A stretch of DNA of 64,000 nucleotides from Jaltomata sinuosa (taxonomy: Eukaryota > Streptophyta > Magnoliopsida > Solanales > Solanaceae): NCBI GenBank assembly GCA_003996215.1, contig QJPP01001921.1, forward strand, positions 62,001-126,000. The letters are read 5' to 3'. How positions within the stretch are numbered: position 1 is the stretch's first letter; each line of letters opens with the position of its first letter. The notes below the pieces were generated by a model. That model was not told the DNA's origin and ran no database searches. It saw only the letters and a list, made by a program, of their open reading frames with translations. A program made the position numbers and the translations under genes. This document shows, one piece after another, positions 11,191-22,405 of this stretch.

Positions 11191-13200
11191 ATGTCGTGGC
11201 AAACATATGTTGATGAGCACTTGATGTGTGAGATTGAAGGTAACCATCTCACTTCTGCTGCTATCATCGGCCAAGATGGTTCCGTTTGGGCCCAATCTCA
11301 CAACTTCCCTCAGGTACCCACCTCCTCCTTTTTTCCTTTTCTTCATGTTTTACTTGGTTTCTTATTTGGGTGTTTACTTGAATTGTTGCATATTTGGTGA
11401 ACTAGCATGAAAACTGAAAATTGGGATGAGAAGATTTTGGTGCTTTATTATTAATATTCTGGGAGGTGCTGGTAGCTTAGACAGATAAGTCTTATAGATA
11501 GGGAAAAGTATTTTAGATTATTATTTAGTGTTGGATCTGAACAGAGTTGAATAGATTCATATAGTTCATCTTAACTAATTTGAGATGAAGACTAGTTGAT
11601 TACTTAATTTGATTGCCTTTGTTTAATATCTATTTTGATATTGTTCATTACGATTACTGGATGAGGTTGGAATTAAGATGAGAGCCACCCATATAGAGAG
11701 AAGTTGTTGAGCAAGTAAGGGAGTCAGAATACTACTATTTAGGATCAAATACTGCAATGTCCAGGAACACAAGTGCTAAGCAAGAAAAATCTTTACAAAA
11801 TTTGAGGTCAAACAGAATTTTGGAAGCATGGTAAAGATGAATATTAGATTATTTGGCTCTTCTAGAGCCCTTGGGTGTTTAAAAACCCATAGAAGAAAAT
11901 CAGTATATTCCCATCAGCCGAAGCTTTGGTGGACATATATGTGCGGGTGGGGGATAACAAGTATCCGGTGAAGTAGTTGATGTGGGCATAAGTTGACCAA
12001 CACCACCATTATCAAAGGAAATCAGGAAGTTAAACAGGAAGATGTAAAACGTTGTACAATATGGAGAGGAATTACCTGGAATGAGGTAAAAGAAAAACTT
12101 CAGGCGTTTCATTTCCCCCTATTTCTATAGTTGGTAAAGCTTCTATGAGCTTTACTCTGGTTTATCCTACTAGTGAAAGCCATATATATTTGGTGGAGCA
12201 TACTAATGGTGTGCTAATCGAACAAGGTATTGAACCTATATTCCCTTGGTTTTCCATTTTATTTTTCTGTGGGAGTGTGGCAAGTGAGTGTGTATGGTCT
12301 CGTGAAGAACAGGTCAAAAAATAAGAGAGAATGGTGAGAGCCTTGCATGTCTGGAAAGGTTAAACTAGAAGATGGGAGCATGTGGCCCAGAGGAGAGGAA
12401 GAAGATCGATGTAAAAGAGAGTAGCAAGCTTGGAACAATTTTTCTTTTTCAGAGTCACATGATCAATTGTTGTTTTTAAATTGTCTATTATTGAATTATT
12501 TGTTGAACTCATTGATTTTTTGTTTTATGGCAGTTCAAGTCAGAAGAAATAACAGGCATAATGAATGACTTCGCGGAACCTGGAACACTTGCTCCAACTG
12601 GTTTATATCTTGGGGGAACAAAATACATGGTGATTCAAGGAGAGCCAGGAGGGGTGATCCGAGGGAAGAAGGTACATGATCCTTGTTTTTTCAAAAAAAG
12701 GTTTTTTTTTTGCTTTAACTCACTTGGACCTCGTTGAGATGCTGGAACGACCTGTTGGGGTTGGACAATCTTTATCCCTTTCGCCATCTGATACAAGCTT
12801 ACATAAGAACTTCCCTTGAATGTTAAAATAATTAATTATCTTTCAAGTATCTTTTGGCCACGGAGCAATGAATTAAAGGATACTTGTCGAGTTCCGTTAA
12901 GAATGGAGAGCTTGAGGACCTTTGGGTTCTTTAAATGTTCATTATTCAATGCGAGTTTGTGTTTACTAACATAGTATTCTGTTCTCCATTATATTTTATT
13001 TTCTTTGTGGTGACTTGGTCTGGATTTTTGTAATGTCATCTCTGCTTTGTGCTTGTTATATTCAGGGTCCAGGTGGTATCACCATTAAGAAGACCAACCA
13101 GGCTTTAATCATTGGAATATATGATGAGCCAATGACTCCTGGGCAGTGCAATATGATTGTTGAAAGGCTGGGTGACTATCTTGTTGAGCAAGGTCTCTAG
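11191..13200 (+). CDS. Profilin (131 aa, three exons)
   Basis: Exons 11191-11313, 12534-12671 and 13066-13200, all with GT-AG introns in phase 0, give 131 residues, the standard plant length. The product starts MSWQTYVDEHLM, the conserved plant profilin N-terminus, and ends LGDYLVEQGL. The conserved blocks YLGGTKYMVIQGEPG, GPGGITIKKT and YDEPMTPGQCN are all present. Profilins are small cytosolic proteins that bind monomeric actin, poly-proline stretches (through the N- and C-terminal helices) and phosphoinositides, and so control actin filament assembly; many are pollen allergens. The ATG at 11191 was chosen because the mature family starts exactly at MSWQ. All exons are intact and I see no lesion. 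The second half of exon 3 and the 3' flank recur as a broken copy at 34512-34840. Confidence 0.97.
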
Positions 13201-13739
13201 ACATATTGGTAAGTTGATTCCAACTTTCTGCCATTTCTTTGCCTCTTTTATCCACACCTTATGATGAATTGAAACTTTTGCAGTGTATTAGTATCAATCA
13301 ATCCTTACATAATTGTGGCCGTTAAGAAGTCATCATGCGTGCTGTTTACTGAGGAGAAGTTTGTAATCATCAACTGCTCTATCATTGTATTTCTTTTTTC
13401 TATGTTTTTACTGATATAAGCTTTTGTCATTGAGCACTTGCTTGGTTATATATAATGGAATTGCTTAAATTTGGATTTTTGATGTGTTGGTTAGATTTAT
13501 CATTTTGTTTGGTTGTGGTGTTTGTACTGCTATAATCATACCTCTGTTGGGATCTCGATGCTTTAGCAAAAATGCTAGTGCAAGTTGCTCAGCGGTTTTT
13601 GAGTTGCAAGTGTAATGCAGGAGTTTCTTTTATAACCTTTTTGTATGAGAAATAAGTCACTTCTATAATTGACATGTGGATATAAGAACGTGAAACCCCA
13701 AATAGAGATAGAGAAAATTACATCACACACCAACATTAG
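13201..13739 (+). other. Profilin 3' UTR and downstream flank
   Basis: Non-coding sequence after the profilin stop. Most of 13201-13545 recurs, with small indels, at 34580-34840, showing that it was part of the duplicated block. Confidence 0.6.
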
Positions 13740-14845
13740 AGGCCTAATTACGCTCTATGCCTATAGTTTAAATCAATTACGCTCCTTGCCAATTAGTCAA
13801 AACTATTGGTATACAACCTCTCCTTCTCCCATCTTCTCTCTCGCCACTCTCCTCTCTCTCTCTCCCAATCTCGCTGGCCACTTTCCTCCCCCTCTCTCCC
13901 TCTCTCTTCCTCTTCCTGATCCAAATTGACTGATTTGTATTCAGTTGCGCATGTATTCGTATTTCTGTAGTTGTATTTGTTGATAAAATTGTATTCAGTT
14001 GATACGAATTGTTATTTCGTATTCGTTGAATCGAATTGTATTTTGTATTCTTTGATACACATTGATACAATTGAATACAAAATATATTCGTTGATACGAA
14101 TTGTATTTTTGAATACAAATTGAATACGAATTGTATTTTGTATTCGTTGATATAACTGTATTTATATATGAAATACAACAGAATACAAATTGTATTCAGT
14201 TGATATGAATTGTTATTTCGTATTCGTTGATACACATTGATACAAGTGAATACAAAATATACTTGTTGATATGAATTGTATTCATTGATACAAATTGTAT
14301 TTTGAATACGGTTGAGTATAATTGAAACGAATTGAATTTTGTATTCGTAGATATAACCGTATTTATATACGATAGACTTAAACAAATACAAATGATGCAT
14401 ATACTTGATACAATTGAATACGATTTGAATTAAAATACAAATGGTGCGAAATACAGTTGGTATTAACGAATTTGTATTCGTTGATACAATTGTATTCGAA
14501 AGAAGAAAGAGAGAGAGAGAGGGGGTGGAAATACAAAATACAAAAAGGTGGATAGACAAAGAGAGATAACAATACAAAATACAAAAAAGAAAAGAAAAAC
14601 TGAAAGAGAAAGGGAGAGAGGCAGAGAACGAGAGAGAGAAAAGAGAAAGAGGGAGAGAGAGGCGAGAAAGAGAGAAAGAGGGAGCGAAACAGAGAGAGAG
14701 AGGGGGGAGGCGTGTGAAAACAGAGAGAGGGAGAGGTGGTCCTTTTTTTTTTTTTAGTTGACATTTAAATAGTTGGTATGGATTGTAATTAGCAAAGTGT
14801 AGGTATAAAAGCTTAATTAGTTTCAATTGGGCTGGTATTTTTGAA
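13740..14845. mobile_element. Foldback-like non-autonomous DNA element with palindromic minisatellite
   Basis: The ends are degenerate inverted repeats: CTAATTACGCTCTATGCCTA on the left resembles the complement of the right end near 14770-14820. Just inside lie a CT-rich tract (about 13815-13915) and a matching GA-rich tract (about 14495-14735), which can pair. The centre (about 13935-14490) is a minisatellite built on the palindromic core GAATACAAATTGTATTC. Long open frames across this region are products of the simple repeats and are not genes. No target duplication could be fixed because the termini are worn. A MULE-type or other MITE-like origin is inference. Confidence 0.5.
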
Positions 14846-14939
14846 ATTTGCTCATAGAAATATCATACCAATTAACAGCCATATTTATCTTCTTTTTCTT
14901 ATTAAAAAAAAACAATCAGCTCAACTATCGACGTATCAT

Positions 14940-15215
14940 GAATCAAAGATGGGGACGTGCAATCCACTCCATAACATCAGATATAGAACATGCAGGCTGC
15001 AGCCCTAGCTAACATGTAGGCGCACTGATTCAATCAATTTTGCACGATAATATCAAAATAAGAATTGGGCCTCTCAAATTCTTCCAATGCTTGCTTGGCC
15101 AAAATATAATTCATCTCGTAGTCAGTAGGGGCTGTACGGTAGTCATTCTTAACAAAATTTCCATGAGTATCATGGATTAACAAGCCCGGCTGCCTTTTCA
15201 AACATCAATATTTGC
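14940..15215 (-). pseudogene. Degenerate coding remnant, possibly RNase H-type
   Basis: On the minus strand a single frame from about 15215 to 14940 stays open apart from two stops. It has protein-like composition: LLIHDTHGNFVKNDYR, then YILAKQALEEFERPNSYFD, then QCAYMLARAAACMF. The CAYMLARAA block resembles the end of RNase H-like domains found in plant LINEs and reverse-transcriptase relatives, but the match is from memory and weak. It is broken and has no start. Confidence 0.35.
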
Positions 15216-15219
15216 ATTT

Positions 15220-15814
15220 CAGAATACCCCAATCAAGAGGAAACTATTTGATAACAAATCTGATTCATACACAAAATGAATATTACCGTTAATACGTGCC
15301 ATAATTCATTCTTGCTAGAAACGACTACCTCTATGTATGACAATATTTGACCGCGTAGTTTTACCATGTCAAATCAGGTCGTGAGCATTCCAGACCTCCC
15401 AGAAGAGCATGAGTTTAATGAAGTTGATCATGTTGGGAGTATTAGTGCTTTAAACTAGTCCATTAACGAGTTCCCTGTTGGCTACCAGCTCAAAGAAGAC
15501 TTAAATCAAACCTGCTTTGTTGGATGACACTTTACTAGACAATGGAAGATGATTTCAACTTCCTGAAAGCATGCAGGGCAAACATTATGTTAAAGGACCT
15601 TTCGAACAAGTTATCACCTGTTGGTAACTCTCCTTTCAAATAATTTTTTCGGCGGGACATCTCTAGATAAACATATCACGTTGAAATTACGAGAATCATG
15701 AGACGAAAAAGATCATTAAGTATTATCACATTAATTGTGTTCATTGATCGATCCTTTATGTTTATTTGAGACAAGAACATAATGAGATGAACTCAAATTT
15801 AAGACAGAGATTGT
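15220..15814. other. Intergenic sequence, nothing recognised
   Basis: No supported gene or element between the coding remnant and the TRIM. It ends with ATTGT (15810-15814), the left target duplication of the TRIM. Confidence 0.5.
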
Positions 15815-16228
15815 TGTTGGGATCGAAATCGAGAGAGCGTCATGCGTAAGCTATTAATTGCAAACCATCAAGGCGATAAATCAGATGACAAAGAAAACTA
15901 TACTAAAAAAAGCATATTATTGATAATATTTGGTCAAACGACTTACTATGAAAACTAATATAAAAGAAAATATTAAAACTATAGAGAGAAAATCTCCCCC
16001 TAAACTCAAATCCTAAAAGACTACATTGTGGATGCTATTGTGTTTTTGTTTGAGAAAAACATGTCTTCTATTTATAGAATTACAAGACTTCTCTTCCAAG
16101 AAAAAAGATAGATATTGTAGAGTTTTTTTTCACCAAATTTTTTTTTTTCCGTCAAGAAAACCTTTTTGAATTATAACACAATTGTGTAGAATCCAAATAA
16201 GTTAGAAAATTTAGGGCAAATCCTAACA
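15815..16228 (-). repeat. TRIM 3' LTR
   Basis: 414-bp direct repeat, TG...CA on the plus strand. It contains a minus-strand TATA box (CTATAAATAGAAG, about 16063-16076). Confidence 0.92.
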
Positions 16229-16345
16229 AATCTCGCCTTGGCCTGAATTTTCTGGTAAATAATCTTGATCTTCATTCTTCACATACTCTTCATATATCAC
16301 TGCTGCTTACCATGATTAAAAATTGATATGGGTTAAAAATTGGAG

Positions 16346-16523
16346 CCCTGTGCGTTAAAGTAAACACGGGTTAATAATATTGGAGCCTTGTATTAAAAGT
16401 GAGCAGGGTTGAAAATTGAAGTCTTGTGCATTTAAAGTAAGCACAGGTTAAAAGTGGAGCTCATGCGTTAAAAGTATATATGCATGAGTTGAAAGGATCC
16501 CAAGCGTTAAAAGTTAGCAAGGG
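16346..16523. repeat. Array of five short hairpins in the TRIM internal region
   Basis: Five units with a period of ~37-40 bp (starting 16346, 16386, 16423, 16460 and 16499) each have 5-7-bp inverted arms around a conserved loop with the core TTAAA(A)GT. The arms differ between units but change together: CTTGTGC pairs with GCACAGG (16423-16447, with one G-T pair) and CTCATGC with GCATGAG (16460-16488, perfect). The first and last units have mismatches. Function unknown. Confidence 0.65.
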
Positions 16524-16753
16524 TTGAAAGTTGATTTTGGTTTTTTAAAGATGGATCAGCAGCAGAGTTATTGAAATATGATTGATTTTTTTCTCTCTCC
16601 ACACGTAGTACTTCAGACTATTTTCTTTTTGTTTTTTTGACAGAAAACCTTCATTATCATCAAATTGGTTGCAACTTGATTTGAACCCGCCTTGAACCTG
16701 TTTTCAATCTCCATGAACTATTGGATCATTGGCTCATTGAATCGTTGAATCAT

Positions 16754-16779
16754 TGGATCGTCCGGCTCTTGATACCACT
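16754..16779 (-). promoter_or_regulatory. TRIM primer-binding site
   Basis: The plus strand CTCTTGATACCACT directly before the right LTR is the complement of TGGTATCAAGAG, matching the tRNA-Met-type primer site of plant LTR elements. It fixes the element's orientation as minus. Confidence 0.85.
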
Positions 16780-17203
16780 TGTTGGGATCGAAATTGAGAG
16801 GGCGTCATGCGGAAGCTATTAATTGCAAACTATCAAGGCGATAAATCAGATGACAAAGAAAACTATACTAAAAAAACATATTATTGATAATATTTGGTCA
16901 AACGACCTACATATTATGAAAACTAATATAAAAGAAAATATTAAAACTATAGAGAGAAAATCTCCCCCTAAACAAAACTCTCAAATCCTAAAAGACTACA
17001 TTGTGGATGCTATTGTGTTTTTGTTTGAGAAAAACATGTCTTCTATTTATAGAATTACAAGACTTCTCTTCCAAGAAAAAAGATAGATATTGTAGAGTTT
17101 TTTTTCACCAAGAAAATTTTTTTCCGTCAAGAAAATCTTTTTGAATTAGAACACAATTGTGTAGAATCCAAATAAGTTAGGAAATTCAGGGCAAATCCTA
17201 ACA
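16780..17203 (-). repeat. TRIM 5' LTR
   Basis: Direct repeat of 15815-16228 with a few indels. It is followed by the target duplication ATTGT. Confidence 0.92.
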
Positions 17204-17208
17204 ATTGT

Positions 17209-17870
17209 GAGTGATATAAATGTGATAATTGGATCTTGGATACTGCATATTGTAATGTACTCCAAATTTCATTAATTGAGATACTATATATTCTTAACAA
17301 ATGTATAGTAACTAAGCTCTCGAAGTATGCACTGATCACACAATCTAGTTGTTACGTATGAAACTTGCAGAATGAGAATGAGAGTTGACCCACCATGTGT
17401 GAGTGCGGGATGTTGAAAATTTGAATTTGTGTCACCCATATGGGTCAACTCCAAATAAGTAAATAAAATGAGAATAGATATACCGGTTGGGGAAAGTCCT
17501 TAAAAATTGTATCTCTTCAACAAAATAAAAAAGCTTCGATAGAAGAAACCAACATGACTTTTTTCCTCTTCTTCCTTCTCCTAAATACAGATAGAAAAAC
17601 TCTCTTTTCTTTGGCCGAAGAACTTCTACGGAAGATCCTAAGAAGAACGAATGTGATCTTTTATGAATGATGAAATATGTAGCTCAAATACGATATAGAC
17701 TATGAATCTTAAATACAGTTCGTGTTATTATATATGTAATTGTATTTGTCGACTAATGAAACATATATATGGATTTTAAGAAAATGTATGTTCTATGTTG
17801 GATTAATTTTCCTTCACATTTGAACAAAGCAATATCTATTTAATTTTCAGCAAATTCTTTTGGATATATA
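17209..17870. other. Intergenic sequence with one perfect short inverted repeat
   Basis: No gene seen. GAGTTGACCCA at 17382-17392 and TGGGTCAACTC at 17441-17451 form an 11-bp perfect inverted repeat around a 48-bp spacer. The stretch ends with CATTG (17871-17875), the left target duplication of the SIRE-like element. Confidence 0.5.
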
Positions 17871-17875
17871 CATTG

Positions 17876-18531
17876 TGAAGAAAGTTGGTGTCCACTAATT
17901 ATATTAGGAATCAGGTCCTTAGCACAGTTCCACTTAAAGTAATAAGTAAGTTCACACACAATTTACGTGGAAAACCTCCTCACTCAAGGAGTAAAAACCA
18001 CGAACTCAATTTCACTAATTGCTTCAAGTTTTATGATTACAACTCAATAAGAACTACCTCTAGTACCTAGCCTCAAACAATTCACTACGACTGTTTTCTC
18101 CTTAACTACTCTCTCAAGAAGTCAAATTTTCTTCTTGTTACAAGTCTCTCAAACTCACAAACTACAACTAAGTTCTGCTTCCTCTTGTTCACAAACGAAC
18201 ATAAAGGCTATGTTGAGAATAGCTTCTTCTGAGTCTCCTTGAGCCTGCTTGCTTTAATCTCCTATTGTTTGCGAATGGTTCTTTCTCTGCATAGGTAATA
18301 GGTGGTCGAAAACTGTCATGCTCTCTTGCTTTTATAGATGCCTCAAGTTGTCCTTTCCTTGATAGGAAAGCCACAAATCTTTTCTTATTTTACAATGATA
18401 CGTCACTTTAAGGTTGAGTTCTTTCCTTGTTTGACATAGACATTATCTTTTATAATTTATTTCCATAAATACATTTTTACCAAAAATAAATTTTGCCTCA
18501 TTATCAAAACTTGTTCGACAAAGTTTCTTCA
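17876..18531 (-). repeat. 3' LTR of the SIRE-like element
   Basis: 656-bp direct repeat of 29385-30046. It has a minus-strand TATA-like site (CTATAAAAGC, about 18332-18341) in the same place as in the other LTR. The adjacent purine tract on the minus strand is degenerate (AGAAGGAAAT). Confidence 0.93.
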
Positions 18532-19334
18532 ATTTCCTTCTATTTGATGATGACAAACTCATCCAATATTTGTAAAAGTCCTAACTTCAAGTAGCAGTGT
18601 CATACAAGACCTCATATCAAATATCAGTATCATGCAGTGCTCAACAACAAAGACCTCATTCCTCAACTCATAACAACACAAAAACTATAACAGTACAAAA
18701 ATATGCAAACACAGACAAAAATCTAGAAATCTTCCCCTTTTTCACATTATTAAAAATCAAAGCAAGGTGATACAAGTTAACTAGTGAATAAATCATGTAA
18801 GGAACTCATGATCACTGGGGCAACAAAGCCACAATAAAAAAGACCCTATCAAGAACCATGGTTAACATCCACTTAAGCACAAGACAGTATCAAAAAGCAA
18901 TGAGTTATAAGCAAGCATAACAAAATAAGCACAAATTAAGCCATTCATTGGCCCAAAACAAAATATCCAAAAATTAGTTATAAAAAGAAATTGTCTGTCA
19001 TTAGGAACCAAAAAATGAAGATATTTTTAACAGAGGGGAGGGGACTGGATCAAGGGAGGGGCTTAGGAAGATCAGGAGGAGGGCTTGGACTTGGGAAGGA
19101 GATTCATGAGGGACTGGATATTCTCAAAATGCTTGTTCTGTTGCACTAGCATTTCAATCTTCAGGGTTGGGAGGTTGCCAAACACTCCTTCAATCCAGCA
19201 TTCTCCTCCTTCAGCTAGGCAATCTCCTTGTGAGCAGCTTCCAGGCCCAGCAATGATTAAATCATAGGGCTGAAGCTCTTCTTTTTGGAAGTTATGCAGT
19301 CAAACACTCACACTCCTCTAAAGTAGAAAGAGTG
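18532..19334 (-). pseudogene. env-like region of the SIRE-like element, C-terminal part
   Basis: This is the minus-strand continuation of the env-like ORF beyond the nested solo LTR. Short readable blocks include a Leu/Glu-rich coiled-coil-like piece (LEAAHKEI, LKEENAGLKECLA, near 19190-19260) and a hydrophobic stretch (near 18880-19000). Both are consistent with the coiled coil and membrane segment reported for SIRE env-like proteins. Many stops are present. The remainder is 3' non-coding sequence. Confidence 0.45.
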
Positions 19335-22300
19335 TGTTATACCCCATTTTAACCCGAGATCAAAACGGTGTACAACGTATTGGTTACTCTCAAATTGATT
19401 TAAAGAGTCGCCACCTAATTATTTAAAAGGTGAATTAGGACACCTATTCTTGCTAAGTTAGTGCTCATTTAACTCTGATTAAGGTCTGCTTAACCTTGTG
19501 CGATTCTAGGTAAGAGTTCTAATTATCCTAAAGGGAAGGTGTAAGACATCCTTTAAGATCCATTAAAAATAGTTAACCGGCTAAACTTAGGTTAATTAGT
19601 TAAAACTAAAAATGAGTGCTAAGTAATAAAAGGCCGAGTAATTAAGTGAGAAAATATTTTCTTACCTTAAAAGCAATTTGCATACTCAAACTTGAAAACT
19701 GTTTCGCATTTGCAATAGAGTGACGATTGTTTAAACGTGAGCATTTGTTTGAAATAATTTCACTGACCCAAGATCCATGGTCTTAAAAATACGAAATAAA
19801 ATTTGACCTTTGCTCGTAAATTAAGCATATTTTGAAAACGTTTCAAAACAAATTTGAGCTTAAAGAAAAAGATGATTCCTTTTAAGATTCTTTGAAAGGT
19901 GAAAGGTACTATGTTATATGACGAGTAAATTATTAATAACTAAGGATGTAAATGACTAAGTGATTAAACCGAAGTTAAATCTACCAGCCTCACTGAACCC
20001 AAGTTGGAAGTAAACTAAACCATACACACATGAGACAACAAAGTTAGGAAGTAGGCAGAGAGTTAATGCTAAAAAAAATGAAAGTCGCCACATGCGAATC
20101 TCAAGGAATTTTGAGTATTTGGTTCACTTTTCCAGTAGTTTAAAATGTCGCGATGACTCCATGTGCGGGTATGATGGTGCGAGTCCTATAGACTCAATTT
20201 TTGCTAGAGTCTCGAATAGAGACTCCATTTGCTCCCAGGGTGTTCATGCAAATAAAGAGAGTAAAAGATTAGTGAGACAGTTCAACTCTTTAAAGAATTT
20301 GAACAAAAATGTATATAGGCAAGTAAAACCACACAACGGAGATACAAACTAGAATACGAAATACGCAAGTGTCGAGCGAAACACCCATTTTTAACTATTA
20401 CATGCCTTTAAAAAATAATAACCCAAATTTTCCACCTCTAATTTATAGATGAATTGCTTTGCCAAAGAATGAACCAAATATCGACTCTTTGAGATTTGAA
20501 GCATGCTGTTACTAACAATTTGGAAAAGAACACATGCACATAGCTCTACTAACATACTGAAAATAAGCTTAAGACTTATATTTGTGTATATAGAGATAGA
20601 AAGCTTAGGAAGACAATTCAAGTTTTAAATGACGTAATAAAATAGACATAGCTAAATAAAGTCATACGACAAAGATACTATCCGGAAACACGAAATATGC
20701 AAGTGTGGACAAGGCACCCACTTTTTGGGATCGATAACCTTTGAACTAGCAGCTATTACATATTTTAAAACAAAGGATATCACTTTTCTAAGGCAGGAGT
20801 AAAAATCAAATCAAGTTACTAAGAGAGTTTATACATATGCCATAAACTTAGAAGAGAACTAACACACATATTTTGCTGACAAAACATATACAGAGACCCT
20901 TTTTAAAAGAAAAAATATTCCGCACAAGAACATGGAACAATGTTACAGGCAGTAAGTCCTAAAATCATGGCTACTTTACATTTTTTATTAGAAAAGCACA
21001 CAATTTGCTCAATAGTTTTAACTAATTAAATATCTATTTTCATTAGACATACTTTTTCATGATAATATATGAGCTTGCAATTTCCTTATCAGAAAATGAA
21101 CACCCATTTGGAATGAAAACTGATTCGTGATTTTATAGCTTTAAAACAAAGTAGTTCATAACGTCTAACACATAAAGAAACACGGCTTTGGAACTATGCA
21201 CTCACATCACTTAATATGATATCATAGTTAAACTAAGTAAAATTACTTCACAATACATGATTTTTTTAAGATAAGCATAATATATATTCAAAACAGAGAC
21301 CAAAATGAAACAGAGAAAAGGGGGCGAGTATACACCTATTGCGGGGCAGTGAACGGGGGTGCTTCGGTCACAGATCTACACTCAGACTGAGCAATGATGA
21401 GATAAAAATGTACTCAAAACTAAAGTCTCGACAGAAATCAAATAATATTGCACGAATCAGATATTTTTAGAGCAAATTAATGGCTATAATAGTGTAGGGG
21501 GGTGGAGGAAAGAACTCTCAAAGGAAAAGCAATTATTTAGCGGGGAGAGGCAGCTCCAAAGCTTGTCCCAAAACGAGTAGAAAAGCTTGGTATTTATAGA
21601 GACGAATTAGGGTTAAAATTTGAGCTTTTGGGCGGGATTCCAAGGTCACATAGCCGTTTGAAATTCAAATCAAATCTCTGAGAAGTTGATTCTCCCTCAG
21701 AAACTTCAGAAGTAATTTTGGCCTTTTGTTGACCAAATTAAAGATGAGAGATGTAAATGAGAGGGATGGAGGGATCGTCTGATTTCACAGAAGAGATAGA
21801 CAAAATTTACACCAAAATGGAGTTGAAAATTTCTGCCATGGCGAAAGAGGCATAATTTTTGACCAAAATGGAAGGGGAAAGGAGCGACACTTTGACAGAG
21901 CAGAGAAAGAATAAAACCTAATTTGATCCTAAGGCTTGAGGGGTTCTGCTTGTGAGTAAGGTGGGTTTGGGCCTGTGTTTGGGCTTTAATTAGCTGAAAC
22001 AACAATGGGCTCGTTTGGGTCCTTTAGAAATTCTTTTCTCCCTTTAAATTATCTTTAGCTTCTAACTTAATACGATATACATTATGTGACGATAATTAAT
22101 AAATGATATAAAAATATATATACAAAATATCGACTTATAACTAATTTAATAAATATGAAACTTGAAATAATATGATGGCATACAATCAATTGTTTAAGAA
22201 AAAGAGGTGTAAATTGATAGTGACAATTTTGATAATAAAATATATAATTTTTAAAAAATAATTTATAAAAACATGATAACAATAGTAGTAGTAATAATAA

Positions 22301-22405
22301 TAATAATAATTGTTTAAATATAGTAAAAAGAAATTGAAATATTATTAATTTAGAAGCTTGAGAAAATTAAAAGGGCAAAATGAGGGTCAAAGTTGGGTGT
22401 CAACA
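19335..22405 (-). mobile_element. Solo LTR (3.07 kb) of a Ty3-gypsy element nested in the SIRE-like element
   Basis: Bounded by a perfect 5-bp TSD, GAGTG (19330-19334 and 22406-22410). On the minus strand it begins TGTTGACACCCAACTTTGACC and ends GGGGTATAACA. The start matches other long LTRs in this window (36489 and 46697), and it shares the GGTGGCGACTCTT block near the 3' end. It has a minus-strand TATA box (CTATAAATACC, about 21590-21601) and no internal domain, so it is an LTR-LTR recombination product. Tat/Ogre-type affiliation is inferred from length and termini. Short open frames inside it are not genes. Confidence 0.88.

Larger units (their letters stand above)
15815..17203 (-). mobile_element. 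TRIM: non-coding miniature LTR retrotransposon
   Basis: Two near-identical direct repeats (15815-16228 and 16780-17203, TG...CA ends, about 415-425 bp) flank a ~550-bp internal region with no coding capacity. The whole is bracketed by the 5-bp TSD ATTGT (15810-15814 and 17204-17208). Next to the right LTR the minus strand reads AGTGGTATCAAGAGCC, a good match to the initiator tRNA-Met primer-binding site. Next to the left LTR the minus strand has a purine tract (GGCCAAGGCGAGATT). The element is therefore oriented on the minus strand. Lacking gag and pol, it must rely on another element's enzymes. Confidence 0.93.

Noticed and set aside
13777..14826. Long minus-strand open frame (349 codons) and overlapping frames on both strands
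   Set aside because: Made of CT/GA repeats and the GAATACAAATTG minisatellite; composition is Ser/Leu/Phe or Arg/Glu simple repeats, open on both strands, with no domain.
19335..22405. Candidate genes within the nested solo LTR
   Set aside because: Short AT-rich frames without motifs; the interval is bounded by a perfect TSD and has LTR termini.
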